From contig WACJ01000525.1 in NCBI GenBank assembly GCA_008973525.1, positions 434,001 through 498,000 of the forward strand: 64,000 bases of DNA. Reading direction: 5' to 3'. Both the position numbers and the translations under genes were made by a program. Position 1 is the first letter of the stretch, and each line of letters opens with the position of its first letter. Source of the stretch: Stenopsyche tienmushanensis (taxonomy: Eukaryota; Arthropoda; Insecta; Trichoptera; Stenopsychidae). The notes under the pieces were generated by a model that saw only the letters and a program-made list of their open reading frames with translations, ran no database searches and had not been told where the DNA came from. This document shows, one piece after another, positions 24,421 to 35,400 of this stretch.

Positions 24421-25136
24421 CGCTTAAGCCTTTTTTGTGCGGTAGGCGTTCCGCGGAAAATCGCACAAAAAAAATGAAGATGTGTTCCATGGATTTTAAA
24501 AACCGCATAACTTTGAAACTTCTATATAAAACATATCCAAAATCGCATAAAAACAATTTATAATAAAAACAAGAAAACAATTAAAAATAACAATTTTGGT
24601 AACATTTAAAGGACGTCTTGCATCATCTCAGATATGACTCAAAATCGTTCTCTCCTTCGGAAGAAATAGTCTACACAGAGTCAATGTAATCATTGTTTTG
24701 TGTAGATTTTCTCTTTCCAACTTTATAATTCATAATATAATCCCTAACTGTTTAAAAAATCCTCATTTTTTGTCAAGTCAGTCATTTTTAGGCCCTATTT
24801 TATCACAGTTTTAATTTTTTTAGAAATAGTTAAAAAATAAATTTTGACATAAATCTGGTAGAAATAATACAGGGTTATATAGAAATTAATTTTGGAAATT
24901 CCTTTGGAGAATGTACTTTTGAAAGTCGAAACATTGGAAAAATGTAAGAAAACGAAATCATTCAAATGCAATATGATTTACACAGTTCCAAAATATAATT
25001 TTTTCCAAATTTCAGTTAGTGTTGATGATTTATGTCTTACTTTATCGAAAATATCTCCATGCGTACTCTTTATCAAATTAAAAAAATCTAAAAAATCGCA
25101 TAACTTCGAAATCGCACAAAAAGAGGTTTGAGTGTG
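24421..25136. mobile_element. Tigger/pogo-like non-autonomous element (family 1)
   Basis: It starts CGCTTAAGCCTTTTTTGTGC after TA and ends ...AGAGGTTTGAGTGTG. The ends match those of the compact 56079-56228 copy. Both halves carry the subterminal motif CGCATAACTT(T/C)GAA next to TCGCACAAAAA. The inner part is shared with 1-424. No transposase gene is present within the boundaries. Confidence 0.65.
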
Positions 25137-25144
25137 TATCCTGT

Positions 25145-25534
25145 CAGATAGAATACATCCCCAAAAATATTATGAACGGGTGTCTTTATAGACGTGGAAT
25201 CTTCGTCTATTTTTTTCCAAAGTTTTCTATCAGAAGCAGTTTTGATAAGTTTGTCCTCTATATGTTTTTCACTTTCAGGACTCAATAATAATTCTCTTAT
25301 TTTTTGACCTCGACGCTTATTTTTAATATTCTCCTGTTTGTTAAAGCTGTCTGAAGACTCTAATTCGTCTATTGTGTGTAATACTCCATCGCCTCTTTGC
25401 TCATTGTCTTCATCTTCGAAAAGTTTTTTTTCCATCAAAATCCAAAGACTCTTGTTGTTGAGTATTATTTCATCATTTTCTATTTTTTTTTTTTTTTTGA
25501 CGCCTTGACATATTTTGAGATAGTCACGCCACAT
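25145..25534 (-). CDS. Open frame of unknown origin, lysine-rich
   Basis: From an ATG at 25534 (minus) a frame of about 130 codons runs to the neighbouring transposon end, and its last residues read into that inverted repeat. The product starts MWRDYLKICQGVKKKKK and is highly charged (K, E, D), with no membrane segment. I recognise no domain. The start has a faint look of a MADF-type trp-containing helix, but that is not enough for a call. It may be a remnant of an autonomous relative of the adjacent element, an accessory transposon protein, or chance. Confidence 0.2.
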
Positions 25535-25559
25535 TGATATGGTATTTCTTTTGTGCTAA

Positions 25560-27271
25560 TATATATTATAGGCTTACAAAAATATATATTATATTATCTC
25601 GAGCTATAATAAATGCATTATTTGCATATTTTAAGAAAAGCTGTAAAATTTGATAGCAATGTGATAACGTTTAAGTGAAAATTGTACAAAAGTTTAAATA
25701 CAGGTCAAATTGATAGGTCTAGTGTTGATTGAGAATGACTTAAAATAAATAAAAAGAGCGCAGATCCATAATCTTATGGGCTTTCAAAGAGGCTTTTAGC
25801 CGATGAATTAAATATTGACAAGAATTAATGATTTTTCAATGGATGGCCACGACCTGTTTATCCACAGGCGACAAAATTCTCTACATATTTTCCGAGAAGT
25901 TATAATGTCCTATTTATGCTCCGATCACTTTTTTCGTTGTTTATTCCGAAATATGGGATAGTGGGAAACAATATTTTTTCCCCCAATATTACACTCACCC
26001 TTTATTCAGATGAGGGTAGACTGAAAGTACTTTATCTGAAACCCACAGCTTTTGTATCATACCGCTTCATTTCACAATTCAATCTCACATTCCCAGTTTT
26101 CTCTATCATTTTTCGATAGCGAATTAATATTCGCCATCGCTATAAATAGTCGGATATTTTTTAGGCACTCTTTCAAGACACACTGTTCTATTATTTGTAT
26201 CCGAATTTCGTAGAAAATCCTTATTAGAATAAATCTTCTTAAGATTCCCTTTTAGCTACCATTAGACCGAAAAGACCCCCGTAAGGTTTGAGCTACTTAA
26301 GACGCTGAACATTGTCCTTCATCCTATTGTTTGTTCTATAAGAACACCTTTGATATGCGAAATATACGCAAATATAAATAGAAAGGATACGAAAACATGA
26401 CATTAAATTTAATAAGCGCACAGAAATAGTAAAAATTCGCAACTATAAATCGCTTTCATAATACATTCGCCCGTTTTCATAAATTTCTGTAATGGTCCTT
26501 AGAAGCACATAAAGAATTCGCGCGAACAATAAATAAAAACCTACTTGTCAAAATAATGACAAACAATGTCCCGAAAGTTAGACACGTCTTCAAAATAAAA
26601 TAAAAATAACGAGGAACACCGTGACGTGTCACATGCCAACTCCTTTCATGCCCTTTTTCAAATATTTTATCGTCACTGGATTATCATACAATGGAGGAAG
26701 TGACTTTACTTAGAAATATGGACATCTAAGCTTCTATGGGGCTGTGAAAAGATTGTTTTCTTGTAAAGGACAATAAAAGGATATCACAGGGGATGTCTGG
26801 ATAGAGATAACCTGATTAACTTTGACCGGTAGCAATTTTATTTCATATTTTATCTCAGTAAACTGCACTTAAAACATAATCAATTAACGAAATTCATTTA
26901 AAATATCATTAATAAGACTTATTGATCTTCATACGTTGTATGGCATATTTACGATAACATGTCTGCTCTTAAATGAATTTATAAAAAACTCGCAAAATGC
27001 CTTTTTATATCTGATAGTTTCAATCATTTCAGAACTGGCATATACATTTCAGATCAAATTTAATTCATTTTTTAAGTATAAATTCAAATATTTACAGGAG
27101 GAAAAAGATTTACCTTCTCATAAAGCATGGTTTTAGCAGATTTATATAAAAAATATATGGAAGGATGCTTCTAAATCCGATTTTGAGCTTAAATTTACAT
27201 CATATACCGATGGTTATATTAAATTTACAGCATCGCTTTCTAGATTTAATCTTGCTTCCAATGAGTATATA
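25560..27271. other. No gene recognised
   Basis: This is AT-rich with a modestly GC-richer patch at about 26390-26840. I found no repeats or frames that could be interpreted. Confidence 0.3.
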
Positions 27272-27433
27272 CAGTGAAACCTCGATTTTACGTTTTCCAA
27301 GGGACCCTGAAAAAAAAACGGTAATTGCGGGAAACGGTTAATGCGGGAAAGCTTCAAATAATAATAAAAAACAACTAAAATCTTAAAAAAACATTTATTT
27401 ATTAGTTACTTGTATATATTGTATATAAAATTT

Positions 27434-27690
27434 ATTTTTTAAAAAACTCCTTTATGTTTGTTTGCTTCTTTGTTGTTTGGCACTTTAATTGGAACAAAGA
27501 CGCCTCAAACTCGCGTACTTTTCTAAGAGCAGATTCATCTATTTCCTTGGAATAGAAAAATGATTTAATTTTTTCGAAGGCCAATAATGCTTCTGTAAAT
27601 GTCGGAATAGATTCGGTATTATGTTCTTCGCCATCTTCCTCTTCACTGCTGTCATTAGTTGCATCACATAATGAGTCGATTGTCTCAACG
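27434..27690 (-). pseudogene. Tigger transposase C-terminal tail, shifted frame
   Basis: In the frame next to the DNA-binding ORF, minus strand, the sequence reads GVETIDSLCDATNDSSEEED, then IPTFTEALLAFEKIKSFF, and ends EFFKK before a stop. Acidic serine-rich linker plus an EALxAxExIKxFF helix is how Tigger and CENP-B-like transposases end. It abuts the N-terminal domain directly. One deletion therefore removed the catalytic core and shifted the frame. Confidence 0.7.
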
Positions 27691-28048
27691 CCACAGAAAA
27701 TTTTGTGATCCCTTTTATTTTGGCTATTTGCAAAGCTTTTTCTTTGACTATGGATCCATCAATGGGTATATTTTTAGCTCGCGCCTGCTGGTACCACGTG
27801 TAAAGAATATCTTCAAGCTCTTCAAAAGTAGATTCCTTAGCAGACTTTCTTTTATTCGCCGTCTTGCCGCACTTTTCAATTGTTTTGCGAATGTTACTCT
27901 TCATAGCAACAATCGTGTTTAGAGTTGATGGTGCTAATCCCAAACGTTTTGCTATGTCAATTCGTTTTTCTCCTGGATTGTTTTTGACGTCTTGAATTAT
28001 TTTCAGCTTCTCAGCTAGAGTTCTAGTTTTTTTCATGGGTGGCGGCAT
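27539..28048 (-). CDS. Tigger transposase, DNA-binding domain only (169 aa)
   Basis: From the ATG at 28048 the frame is open for 169 codons. It begins MPPPMKKTRTLAEKLKIIQD, the CENP-B/Tigger N-terminal helix-turn-helix (residues about 8-60, with KRLGLAPSTLNTI as the recognition half). It continues with EELEDILYTWYQQARAKNIP and KALQIAKIKGI, the second Tc5/CENP-B-type HTH (about 75-130). After about residue 132 it runs into an out-of-frame tail (SVALRQSTHYVMQL). The DDE endonuclease domain expected next is absent. The product could at most bind DNA. No stop lies in the DNA-binding part, which is unusual in a window of wrecked genes. Confidence 0.75.
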   Translation of the reverse strand: MPPPMKKTRTLAEKLKIIQDVKNNPGEKRIDIAKRLGLAPSTLNTIVAMKSNIRKTIEKCGKTANKRKSAKESTFEELEDILYTWYQQARAKNIPIDGSIVKEKALQIAKIKGITKFSVALRQSTHYVMQLMTAVKRKMAKNIIPNLFRHLQKHYWPSKKLNHFSIPRK

Positions 28049-28555
28049 TTTAGTTTCAATTTGGAAAAAAAATCGATACGAGATGTGAAGCAATATTGAA
28101 CGCAACTGACTTGTACAAATTCAGCTACGCGACTAAAAAGTTTGTATGCACAGGAATCATTATTACCATGAATTTTAAACAATTCAACATTTGCATTGTA
28201 ACGTAGAGATAAAACGGATTGGGAAATTCCCAACCTCGATACTAAGGAATGTTGGACACCGATGTTCGTCAAATCAGTCAAACAAAAGACGATAGGTTTT
28301 CCCTTTTTAAGTGACGATCTCCGAATAATCGACAATAGCGTAGATAAGGTAAACCTATTATCCAAAACTTTGGGACTAATCACCAAGATTCCCAGCACTT
28401 AAGCGACAATAGCACACAACAGACGATTTCGAAATCATTAAAATAATTCTTCAAAAATTATCCTAAATCCTTAACAAATACTAAAATAATCACTCCATTA
28501 GAAACTATTATTAAGAAAAAATAAAGATTAAAAACAAAAAATACACAGGTTTGGC

Positions 28556-28750
28556 GAAATTGATAATACAATCATTAAAAACTTCCCACGAAAGTTTTCA
28601 ATGCTTGCCTGAAAATCGGTTATTATCCCACATTATGGAAATTTGCAAAGGTAATTCCGATTCCAAAATCAGTCCAAAAAAATGATCGATCCCGAAAACT
28701 ATAGACCGATCACTCGGCTGTGTCAAACTTGCTTGCCGAGATACGGAGAA
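28556..28750 (+). pseudogene. Jockey-type LINE reverse-transcriptase fragment
   Basis: The plus strand encodes FNACLKIGYYPTLWKFAKVI followed by PIPK and, after a small shift, ENYRPIT. This is the strongly conserved stretch near the start of the RT domain in Jockey-like LINEs (ACLxxGYFPxxWKxAKVIPIPKPGK, then NYRPISLL). Only about 65 codons remain. The fragment lies inside the Tigger element, between its coding region and its right inverted repeat. It was therefore inserted or captured there. Confidence 0.75.
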
Positions 28751-28956
28751 ATATGCAATAAAAACGGTCAATCGGGATAATATTTGTGACGGGACCAAAA
28801 TATTTAAACGGTTTATCGAGGAAATCGGTAAATCGGGGAACGGTCAATGCGGGATTATTTAACGTTGTTCTTATGGGAGTTTGACGGGACTATAAAAAAT
28901 GAACGGTCTATCCGGGAAAACGTATTATGCGGGAACGGTTTATCGAGGTTCCACTG

Positions 28957-29672
28957 TATATGGATACATTTTATTTCGATCGATTCATAGATATAATATC
29001 AAACTTTTGATAAAATGTCTTCTTAGAATTGTAGCTATGGTTTTGATATATGAAATCACGGAGCAAAATTTTCAAAGATCGCTTTTTGTTATCTTCAAGA
29101 TCATAAGGCCTAATCAACAAGTATATTTTCTTATTGTGCAATAATATAAGACTTAATTTTATATTCTTAAATAAAGTATCTTAACCGAATATATTTTTTG
29201 TATAAGCCAAATACGGATAGTATTTGAGAAAAATCCCTTTAAATTTCGAAATTCGTTTAGTAGAATGATCTACATTTAAAAAATATGGCTAAAATATTTC
29301 AATATTCACTTAATCTTTCATATTTTATTTTCTGAAGAATCGATTAGGATTGCGCATTGAACTAATTCTGATTATTTATGTTTCTAGCTTTGATTCTATT
29401 TTAACCAATTAAATACCACAAGCGTCTTAAGATGCAACCGAGAACCCGTCATCATAAGCCATACGCGTCTATAGCCGCAAACTCAATATTTTAATTTTGG
29501 TTGCTATATTCTTAATTTTTTTCATTGGTAACATCCCTGGAAACGTTCAAAAAATATGACAATTCTAATAAATTTGAAATTATATTTCTGAGAAAATTCC
29601 TCTTTTCGGAAAATTTCGGTATTTCATACGTAACATCTAAAGGGTTAATAGTTAATATTTGATGAATGACAA
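28957..29672. other. No gene recognised
   Basis: This is AT-rich and lacks transposon ends or interpretable frames. Confidence 0.3.
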
Positions 29673-30300
29673 TTTTTTTTTGGAAGTTAGGGGGGTCTTT
29701 TGCTACGTTTCACAAATAGGCTCTATGTCCTAAATGTCAGGGTTGTCGAAATATAATTTATTTTCAACGTTTCGAAAAAATACCCAAAATTTCACCTTTA
29801 AATCATCATAAATTTTAAATATGTGGCACAAAATAACGGTTTTTGTATTTTGTAATATATTTTTGATCTAATTAAATTATTATTTAATTCAACTGGTTTA
29901 AAGAAAATTAGTTCTGATCTTCCAAAGTCAAATAAAATATGCAAACGAATGAGAAATGTCAACATGTAAATTCTCTAAACAAAATACTAACAACTATTTT
30001 GAACTTAATTTAGTTTTAATTTTTTTCTAGTTTATACCTTTTCCAACGATATGCTACACGCACGTCCCTAGACAAAGAAATCCAGTGGAGTCCGGTCCGA
30101 AGACCATGCGAGCCACGGAATAGGGTACGTCCCCAGGCAAAAAAATCCACTGGTGTCAGATGTGGAGACCGTGCGAACCACGGAATATGGTACGTCCCCA
30201 GACAAAGAAATCCAGTAGAGTCATATCTGGTAACCGTACAACTTATGAAAGAGGGCAAAAATATAGCAAAAATACCCCCCTTAACTCCCAAAAAAAAAAA
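29673..30300 (-). mobile_element. Composite repeat element with internal minisatellite, copy 2
   Basis: The left end, about 29673-29705 (TTTTTTTGGAAGTTAGGGGG...), is repeated inverted at about 30264-30297 (as TTTTTTTGGGAGTTAAGGGG...). The terminal repeat is about 33 bp with few mismatches. Between the ends lie a unique part homologous to 3820-4120 in reverse orientation and a 65-bp minisatellite. A further ACACCCTGC motif at 30322-30330 resembles the inverse of the 3069 terminus. It is non-autonomous. Confidence 0.65.
30060..30245 (-). repeat. 65-bp minisatellite of transposase origin (about three units)
   Basis: The GTCCCCAGACAAA-type motif occurs at 30064, 30129 and 30194, exactly 65 bp apart. 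On the minus strand one unit reads FARSPHLTPVDFFAWGRTLF. This is close to the RSPDLTPLDFFLWG block around the third catalytic Asp of Tc1/mariner-type transposases. The array was probably made by tandem duplication of that bit of gene. Confidence 0.8.
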
Positions 30301-30330
30301 ATTGTCGGTCCATGTGCGAAACACCCTGCA

Positions 30331-31803
30331 TATCTCCATCTTTTTAGTCAGTATTATCGTGATCTAAGAGGACTGCCTTTAATGTTTATTGCTTAATTTT
30401 TAAGCAACTTATATACAATTACAGTCTGGTATCCTTATTAATAAATACATTTTGTTATACACATGCTTAATCAATTCATAAACGAAAACAATACGCTGGG
30501 GATGTCTATATAAATATATGACCGGTATTATTGAACAATTGTATAACTTAATTACTTTGAACGTGTGATATCTGCCGAGTGCAATACTTGAGATGATATA
30601 ATTCTCAATATGTGAACCGTGGGGGTTATTGGATACCCCCAGATGTTAATCTCGTTCGACGTAGGTACAACCTTCCAATTAAGAATTGGAGACAGATATA
30701 AATGGACTTTATCATCTCGATTCGATTGTTCAGCGTGTTCTGATTTGTTAAATTGGAACTTGCAAGATGCGATTTGGAAAAATATAAAGCTGAGAGACTA
30801 ATAAAATTTGTTTCCATCCCGGTCCGGAGGATCAGAAAAGAAATTCCTGTATGGTGGAGCGTTATTCAATTATCGCCTTGGCTTGCTACTTCTGTGTCCA
30901 CCTTATGGCTACAAGTAAATGGCTTTCTTATACAATTTAGACCCACTGAGAGCACGCCTTTGACCGAGTCACAAAGACAAAGCCTTTATGTCAGGAACAT
31001 ACATTAAATATGTCTTCTTTCGGTAGGTGGAAACGAACGCAAAATTCATCTTATTCCGGCAAATAGAAGGACGACGGTCTATATGTTTTGTAGTTGCTTC
31101 TAAAATTAGAGCCTAATTGACTTACAAATGAGGAATTAGCGGTGTACGTTTGTTTGCGAGGTCTAATAGTTTAACGAAAAACGTGAATACATTCAAGAAA
31201 AGACCCTTTGATTTAAATTGTGATTTGAAGCGGTTGTATCCTTTGAAATTATATCGGTCGTGTAACCTACGCCACTATTCCCAAAGAATGGATTAATTTA
31301 TGTTTTGGGGAGAGTTTCTGTATTTATATCAAACGTTTATACACACATTTCTTATTTAGTATACTTACACACGTTAGAAAACATTTAAATTAAGATCATC
31401 ATATAATTTTGTGAGCGTCTGTGAGAATATTGCCATCTAACATATATAATCATGATCATGATCAATACAAATAAATTTGAACTCATACAAAAAACTAGCG
31501 GATTTTTCTTATTGACACTATTCTGTTGAAAACAATATAAATAGTAAAAATGACTCAATATTAGAAGCAAAATTGAAGAATATATTACCTTTGTCAATTT
31601 CAAATAGTCCAACTTGTACCTTTGTCTTGTAAATATTAGACGAAATTTTCCACTCAACGATTGGCTCAATCCGCGGACATAAGCCCGACAGGAGGTTCGA
31701 AACATCGGATGGAAGCAAAAAATTAACTCTAGTTTTGCCTCTTAAATGCCAAAAAGAACCAGTTTCTAATGTTTTAGTGTGTTTAAAAAACATATATAAA
31801 GCA
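30331..31803. other. Unassigned stretch
   Basis: No family was recognised. The patch at 31671-31710 (CCGACAGGAGGTTCGAAA) resembles 61984-62026, a sign of a shared dispersed repeat. Frames of 103-106 codons on the minus strand at 31385-31829 show nothing I can name. Confidence 0.3.
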
Positions 31804-32235
31804 CGATGAAGGCTACTAAATCGAGACATTCCCGCCGAAGTCTTGACGCTTGGAAACAGTGGCGTAACTACTAATTGGCGAGCTTAGGCGACGCCTAGGG
31901 GCAGTTACTCTTATGTATACATATATACAGTACATATATGTTTTTCAAATTTGCACGCATATGCGATTAAATAAATAGCCTAACTGTAACCTTTCCCTTC
32001 CGGTGATGTATTTACTACACCTCGACTCTAATAATGGTAATATCGATACGAAATATAATAGATACGGGGTTCAGAATTTTTGTATTCCCCCGTAATATAA
32101 TTACGAATCATATCAAAGTATTATGGTATATAAGTATTCATCTGCAGCGACGGAAATAAATAATTTGTTGGGAAATCGGGAATTTTGCGAGTTTTAGTCC
32201 GTGTCTCAGCAGAAAGGAATTTTATCAATCACAAT
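31804..32235 (+). mobile_element. hAT element, 5' part, copy 1
   Basis: CAGTGGCGTAACTACTAATT at 31857 is a hAT-type terminal repeat. The following 380 bp match 52738-53100 and, inverted, 45430-45655. About 53 bp before the terminal repeat (CGATGAAGGCTACTAAATC) are also shared with the 52.7 kb copy. The 45-kb copy continues into a hAT dimerisation domain, which tells which family this is. No right end was found here. Confidence 0.7.
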
Positions 32236-34640
32236 TTTATCAGTGACTTTACACAAACGAAAAGTTGATATTATTGTTATCCAAATTACCAATTTAATGG
32301 AGAGATCATATAGCAAATTAATACTAAAAGTAGCTAAAAAAAATTGAACTTTGAATTACACTTATAATTTCAAATCATCCATCATTATTTAGTCAAGTTC
32401 ACCTATCCTTTTATTTTCGTTCTTATCTACCAAAATTGTAGATTATAAACAATTTTAATGTAGGGCAGTAGGGCATATTTAAATTTGGTCTCATTTTATG
32501 ATTTTGTTAGCATAAAATTGTTGTCAGGATTTATATTGCCATAAAATAGCACACAATTTAATATGAACATCTTATAGATCGTTAATTCAATCGCACATGT
32601 CGTTAGCGTAATACATTTGGTCCGGACACTAATATATTGTATAATTACGAATGACATTTATTTCGCCAATAAATGTGGGCGGAATTATTTCTTAAAATAA
32701 TTATAGCGCCATAATCTTTCATAACTTTCATACGCACACCGTCTGAAAAATAATATTTGAAACATTACACGATCAATAATTAATATATCTTAGGATGATC
32801 AATATTATGGTGAACCTATTGAAAATAGTTTCGGAAAAGACGTTGTAGATGACCGTTGAAAAGGGCAATTTACGACGACCTCTGACCACGAAATGGCAGA
32901 CGAATAGCGCAATCAACTCACAGAACAAGTGAACTAAATGCAGGCAAGAAATCGATATAGTTTGTAATTACATGTACTCCTTGTATACTGATAGTAGTGC
33001 TACAGTATTTGATATTTCCGCTTTGATCTTGAAATTACAATGCAGGGATGAACGACGATCTTACCAAAAATGGGGGTGAAATATCACACCCATATCATTT
33101 ATTCAGTATATAAATATTCGATAATCACATGTGCTAAATACTCAGACGTGTATTTTCTGCATCAAAATGGAATGCTCATTTAATAGCACATTAGGCAGTA
33201 CATTTTAAATTCGAATAATTATTATATTCGAGAATATTTAACGTACACATTTAGGAGGTAAATTTAAAATTATAGCGATGGTAATGTTCCGCTTGGTCCA
33301 AACGCACAAAGATCTGCATTAATTCCGGTCTGCCGAACTGAGGACTTCAGGGTAGGTTTTCATATATAATAATAAAGAAATATACCTTTCGGAATGTCTT
33401 TTTCTGTTTATTACAAACGTTTCTACCTGAAAATTCAACCAAGTTTTGCGAGTTTCTGAATCACTGGTACATGTGATCCCCAAGGATGGCTCCCAAAACA
33501 TCTTTTATAATAAGAATACAAAATTGCGCTGGAATAAAAAATGGACCCATTTTGATATTTTTTGAGACGATAGATGCCTGATTGAAAATAATTGATATAT
33601 TATGAAATTATAGATACAAACATTCCATTATTTATGTCTATTCTCCTTCTTACAGTTATCTATTCCCAGACATTTGGTGTTCTTTCCAATATTATCGAAC
33701 TCTCAAGTACTCAAGTACTCAAGTTCTTCCGATATAATATGACTCGGGGGATTCAATGAAGACAGCGACGAAAGACGATGTTAACGATTGACATGCCCAT
33801 GACTTTCCAGTTCGATGCTAATGATTCGATCTAGAAGAAATCAATCAGCTCCGAAAAGCAAACGACTTGTAAATGTTAACTTTGCGATAGTCTTTCTATA
33901 ATATCTTCCAGATGTCAACTGTCTAAATATCTTTCGCGATCGAATTGCATTTCTACCCTTGTCTGTTCGTACTATCTTATCCTTTTTTTTGTAAATTTGA
34001 CTAAAGACAGAGTCAAGCTTATCGATCTAAGATAAAACAATACCTGAGAGAAGATGCGCCACATGTCGTCCGGGTTTATCCCTTGGGTTATAATATCACA
34101 TCGCTATTATTAATGTGTGATGACTATCGAATTTGGATCCCGTGAGAAACAACACGGATGGATCACGTTGGACGACGAGAGTGTTAAATATAGCCTTCAC
34201 ACGTGTTGCTAAGATAAGTGGATTTGTACGAATGATAAGTGGCAAACAAGCAAATACAGCATCTAAAACTATGGAGATTTTAAATAAATTGCAAATCAGA
34301 TGTTGAAATACTTTCTACAGCTTAAATGCGAGTCTAGTCCATATAAGAGCACTCATATATAAATTTAAAATTGTTGGAAAATAAAGTGGTAGAACGTTGT
34401 CAGAATTTCATTTGTGTTTGGTAATTTAAGTGAGTGGTTTATTCATTCATATGCACACTTCAAAATTAAATAACAACTGCAGCATATAACATGTTTCAGC
34501 ATTCTAATATTGCATAAATTATCATTTTGCACACATTTGTAATTCTGGATTTTAAAATTATGTTTTTGATATTTGAAAAGTTTTATTTGTGGATCCTCTA
34601 ACAAAGAATTTTGATTTAAAAAAATACTCCTTGTTAAATT
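32236..34640. other. Gene-free stretch
   Basis: There are no recognisable frames or transposon ends. A tiny tandem repeat (CTCAAGTA, three units) lies at about 33702-33726. A block at 32560-32960 is compositionally distinct and may be non-coding conserved DNA. Confidence 0.3.
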
Positions 34641-34859
34641 ATGGCTTTTAACAAGCCTACATCAAATTCTACCATAAGCCATTCATTCGATCGTTATTTT
34701 TGGGCTTTTGTGAGTTCTTTCCACAATTTAAATGTTAATGAATCTGTCAGCTTTATCGAATATCCCCGGCAAGATCATTCTCCAGCAATTCCCAAACGTA
34801 TTTCAAATTATCAAACTATGATGAAAATTAATGGGCAATGTTGCGGGATGCCTGGCTGA
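34641..34859 (+). other. Small open frame (72 codons), doubtful
   Basis: It starts with ATG in a fairly open context and encodes a soluble-looking peptide (MAFNKPTSNSTISHSFDRYF...) ending CCGMPG. No domain is recognised. It lies just upstream of the GC-richer island at 34.9-35.4 kb. It may be chance. Confidence 0.15.
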
Positions 34860-35009
34860 ATGGAAATTCGGTCTATATAAGTTTACAAAGCGACTTGTTT
34901 GTTTGAGGCCTTAATCACCGGGTCCGCTGTAACTCAATTGAAACTTATCACACGATCTACAATCGCAAAAACTCGGTTTTTGTCCGAAGCCACACTAGCG
35001 GGTTAAAAC

Positions 35010-35400
35010 AAAACGATTGGATCATTTTTTCCGAAAATTGTATCAACGATCGTGCCTACAGGGCCGCAGATTTGCAGTGCGGGACGGGTCAAACGTGTTT
35101 CATTTACATGTTCTTCTAAATAGGAGCGCGGCAATTCGGCGAGATGTGGGCTTATGGGATCGTGCTCTTCGCCCTATTTACATACATTACACAGAATGGT
35201 ATTTACCATGGTGTATTCCGCCCACCTATTGGGGACCCGGCCATAATGGACACCCATGTTTGGCGTGACAGCCCTAATATCCGCAACAGGCCCCCAAATC
35301 CACCGAAGGCCCATGACGAAAATCACTTTTGCGTTTTCGCATCTTCCGCGTCAAATACGCTTACCTATTGGATTTTATCAGCAATCGTGAAAATAAAATG
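35010..35400 (+). other. GC-richer island with possible secreted-protein start
   Basis: Two frames are open here. The one from an ATG at 35144 encodes 85 residues: a hydrophobic stretch at about 3-16 (AYGIVLFALFTYI), like a signal peptide, followed by HGVFRPP, VWRD and PPNPPKAHDENHFC. A mature HG start with PP, WR and a DNxxFC motif recalls chitin-active AA15 lytic monooxygenases in a loose way. However, the usual CGG that follows and a proper signal cleavage site are missing. A polypyrimidine-AG lies at about 35110-35125, so exon structure is possible. Treat this as unidentified. Confidence 0.2.

Larger units (their letters stand above)
27272..28956 (-). mobile_element. Tigger/pogo element, internally deleted
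   Basis: The ends CAGTGAAACCTCGATTTTAC and CAGTGGAACCTCGATAAACC (inverse of the right end) lie inside TA duplications at 27270-27271 and 28957-28958. This is the classic Tigger/pogo arrangement. Subterminal repeats of the type ACGGT(T/C)(T/A)AT(C/G)(G/C)GGG appear at 27320-27350 and 28805-28945 and may be transposase binding sites. The 1685-bp element encodes, on the minus strand, the N-terminal DNA-binding domain and, in another frame, the extreme C-terminus. The catalytic core is gone. A LINE fragment sits at its 5' side. Confidence 0.9.

Noticed and set aside
27659..27922. 87-codon plus-strand frame
   Set aside because: Antisense to the Tigger DNA-binding domain.
28033..28398. 121-codon minus-strand frame upstream of the Tigger gene
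   Set aside because: It lies in the element's 5' untranslated part, is out of frame with the transposase and shows no domain.
35144..35215. Receptor kinase motif (MWAYGIVLFALFTY resembling DVWSYGVVLWELFTY)
   Set aside because: The match is limited to hydrophobic spacing; the flanking kinase subdomains are absent and the following residues do not fit.
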